Shown here piece after piece: positions 62,375 to 64,000 of a stretch of 64,000 nucleotides of DNA (positions are counted from its first letter, which is position 1; each line of letters starts with the position of its first letter). The position numbers and the translations under genes are program-made. The stretch is from assembly GCA_964384625.1 (NCBI GenBank), contig CAYLNH010000007.1, positions 6,822 to 70,821 on the forward strand. Direction: 5' to 3'. This DNA comes from CAYLNH01 sp964384625. Its GTDB lineage: Bacteria; Verrucomicrobiota; Lentisphaeria; JABSQK01. The notes beneath the pieces are model-generated. The model was not told where the DNA came from. It searched no databases and worked only from the letters and a program-made list of their open reading frames with translations.

Positions 62375-63465
62375 TCCGGCGCTGCCTCCTCGCCGCCCTG
62401 CTCACCGCTTTTTGCGGGTGCGCCCAGACCCGGAAAGAGGTTGACCCCAACGTCCAGCACGAACACCGGGTGGACAAACAGAAGCCCTGGTCGATCCACG
62501 TTATCCGCATTCCCCACGACAAGAACTACCGCCCCCACGTCGTTCTCGGTCGGGACCGGGTACTCGGCCTCGAAACGCTCTCCAGCATCGTCAAACGCCT
62601 CCCCGCTGATGCCGGCCGGCCGATTGCCGCCGTCAACGGCGATTTCTACGCCCTGCCCTCCGGCCCGACCCAGGGGGATCCCACGAGTCTCTGCATCGTC
62701 GACGGCGAACTGGTCAGCGGTCCACGGTGGCGGGCGCTCTGGTTTGACCGCGACGGCACGCTTCAACTGGCCGATGTCAAATCGAAGATGACCGTCAAGA
62801 TCGGCGACCGCGATCCCCTGCCCCTCTTGATCAACCGCGGCCGAGACAAGAAACACGCCGTCCTGTTCACGCCGCGCTTCGGGCCAAATACCAACATGGA
62901 AGGCGGGCTCGAGCTCATCCTGGAGCCGGCAAGAAAGACGAACTGGCTGCCGTTGAAAGTGCAGGCGACAATCCCGGCACGCGTTGCCGGTCGCAGTGTC
63001 GCCGGCGACACCAGGATCCCCGCGGACGGCATGGTCTTGTCGCTCGCCGCGGAACCGGCAACGAAACTCGGGGCCGTGAAGAAAGGCGAAGCGGTCGAGA
63101 TCAAAACCATGTTGTCCCACGACCTCAGCGGGGTAAAGACCGCACTGGGCGGCGGGCCTATCCTGATGCGCGACGGCAAACTCGCGGTAAAACAGAAAAA
63201 GAAGGATCCGCGCCACCCGCGCACCGCCATCGGCTGTAACCAGACCCATATCATCCTGGTCGTGGTCGACGGCCGGCAGGCAAAGCTGTCGGTCGGCATG
63301 AGCTTCTTCGAACTGGCCACATTGATGCGGAAACTGGGATGCACCGAGGCGATCAACCTCGACGGCGGCGGGTCCTCGACAATGTGGCACAACGGCAAGG
63401 TGGTCAACTCCCCATCCGGCTGGCGTGAGCGGCCGTTGGGGAATGCCTTGTTGTTCCTCAAGTAG
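62371..63465 (+). CDS. Phosphodiester glycosidase (NAGPA) family lipoprotein
   Basis: A 364-residue protein starting at ATG 62371, which overlaps the thioredoxin stop (ATGA). An N-terminal signal ends in a lipobox FCGC. The NAGPA-domain motifs are AAVNGDFYALPSG (about 80-92), ALGGGPILMRDGK, HPRTAIG and MRKLGCTEAINLDGGGSSTMW (about 323-343), the last with the catalytic-type D-G-G-G-S-S. Family members cleave GlcNAc-type phosphodiesters from glycans or exopolysaccharides. It is the last gene of the operon. Its pairing with a Fur-type regulator is unexplained. Confidence 0.88.
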   Translation: MIRRCLLAALLTAFCGCAQTRKEVDPNVQHEHRVDKQKPWSIHVIRIPHDKNYRPHVVLGRDRVLGLETLSSIVKRLPADAGRPIAAVNGDFYALPSGPTQGDPTSLCIVDGELVSGPRWRALWFDRDGTLQLADVKSKMTVKIGDRDPLPLLINRGRDKKHAVLFTPRFGPNTNMEGGLELILEPARKTNWLPLKVQATIPARVAGRSVAGDTRIPADGMVLSLAAEPATKLGAVKKGEAVEIKTMLSHDLSGVKTALGGGPILMRDGKLAVKQKKKDPRHPRTAIGCNQTHIILVVVDGRQAKLSVGMSFFELATLMRKLGCTEAINLDGGGSSTMWHNGKVVNSPSGWRERPLGNALLFLK

Positions 63466-64000
63466 ATCCGCTCCTTGCAGCGCGGAGTCATCCGCATCGC
63501 ATGCGCCTCCCGCTGCGATGGTCCGGCAAGGCCTGCTGTTTGAGCGCAAAGCGCTGAAAGCGGGGGGTACCGTCCGATGCGCGGCGTGGGCCTCTGCCTG
63601 CCCCGCGCTACTTGGCAGAGCCGCTCCGCGAAGAGTGGTCCCGCGACTCCGAAGCGACGCAACAAGGAGGAACGCGGGGCAGAGGCCCGCGCTCCTTGGC
63701 AGAGCCGCTCCGCGGCAGAATCGCGACAGTCTGTCGGTGCCGCTCCCGTGGGTCAAGCATCTTGCCTGTGCTGCCACGGGGCGCATGTCAGTTCTGTAGG
63801 TCATCCCTTCGTGTTGTGGCAAGAGCCGCATCATCGCGCCAGAACGTTCGCCAGTCCAGCCACCGGCGGCCAAACGTCGCAAACACGTCGTAATTCAGCG
63901 CCATTCTTCGCTAGACCCCGGGTCGCTCGTCGGCCCGGTGAATGCGTTCATCAGGGAAGGAGACGGCCCCACGATCCTGCTTTTCGGGCGCTGGGAAGCC
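63466..64000. other. Terminal intergenic region with dispersed repeats
   Basis: No gene is clear. CTTGGCAGAGCCGCTCCGCG is repeated (63611-63630 and 63696-63715), and GCGAAGAGTGGTCCCGCGA (63628-63646) is shared with 58581-58599. After about 63895 both strands stay open to the window end: a minus-strand frame ending at 63895-63897 could be the C-terminus of a gene, but too little is seen to judge. Confidence 0.4.

Overview
The window is a high-GC, gene-dense bacterial scaffold with three runs of exactly 100 N, so it is probably a draft or metagenome-assembled genome. The best guess at origin is the PVC superphylum, most likely Lentisphaerota or a close relative. The clues are two single-gene prepilin-like proteins with FTLIELLV leaders (one with a repeated leader), a GH116 glycosidase, an McsA/McsB pair and a class-II terpenoid cyclase. 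No rRNA gene or CRISPR array was seen, and there is one tRNA (Pro-GGG). Many promoters carry the same -10 word, TATAGT, 16-17 bp from a recognisable -35.

Layout. 1-7.7 kb: a lipoprotein of the TolC family (cut by the window edge), a GH116 glycosidase, coaBC behind a structured leader, a prepilin-like protein and an aminotransferase. 7.8-22.2 kb: an M16 peptidase, a SpoU methyltransferase overlapping rpoN, lemA with an M48 membrane protease, trpS, pgi, a TPR protein and mutL. 22.2-23 kb: a tandem-repeat array with an assembly gap. 23-32.5 kb: murC-ddl, tatD, an ECF sigma/FHA pair, a lipoprotein, fabG, rpmA, a ferritin-like protein and a second ECF sigma operon. 32.9-39.3 kb: a second prepilin-like protein, an Nfu protein, a sugar isomerase, lpdA, mcsA/mcsB (mcsB has lost catalytic-site motifs) and tRNA-Pro. 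39.3-41.4 kb: a small island-like segment after the tRNA with a voltage-gated K+ channel overlapping a putative PD-(D/E)XK protein.

41.5-58.5 kb is the most unusual part. A long minus-strand operon encodes two membrane-anchored PQQ-type propellers, an NHL propeller, two Tat-exported small Fe-S proteins, a NapH/NosR-like membrane polyferredoxin, a fused NuoE-NuoF flavoprotein, a NuoG/HydA-like Fe-S protein without a catalytic domain, and a squalene-hopene-cyclase-family protein. Divergent from it are a ferredoxin, a fusion of a DUF116 domain with a polyprenyl synthase, and a radical SAM protein. Together they look like an NAD(P)H-linked electron route across the membrane tied to making or modifying a cyclic isoprenoid. 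I do not recognise this as a described system.

58.7-63.5 kb: metG, a 97-bp tandem array with a gap, then a Fur-like regulator, a thioredoxin-like protein and a phosphodiester-glycosidase-family lipoprotein in overlapping order.

Intergenic DNA is rich in repeats: a 174-bp element with terminal inverted repeats (two copies), a dispersed roughly 90-bp element that tends to lie 3' of genes and supplies three of their stop codons, an 80-nt near-perfect palindrome, and four tandem-repeat families, three of which abut or contain the N gaps.
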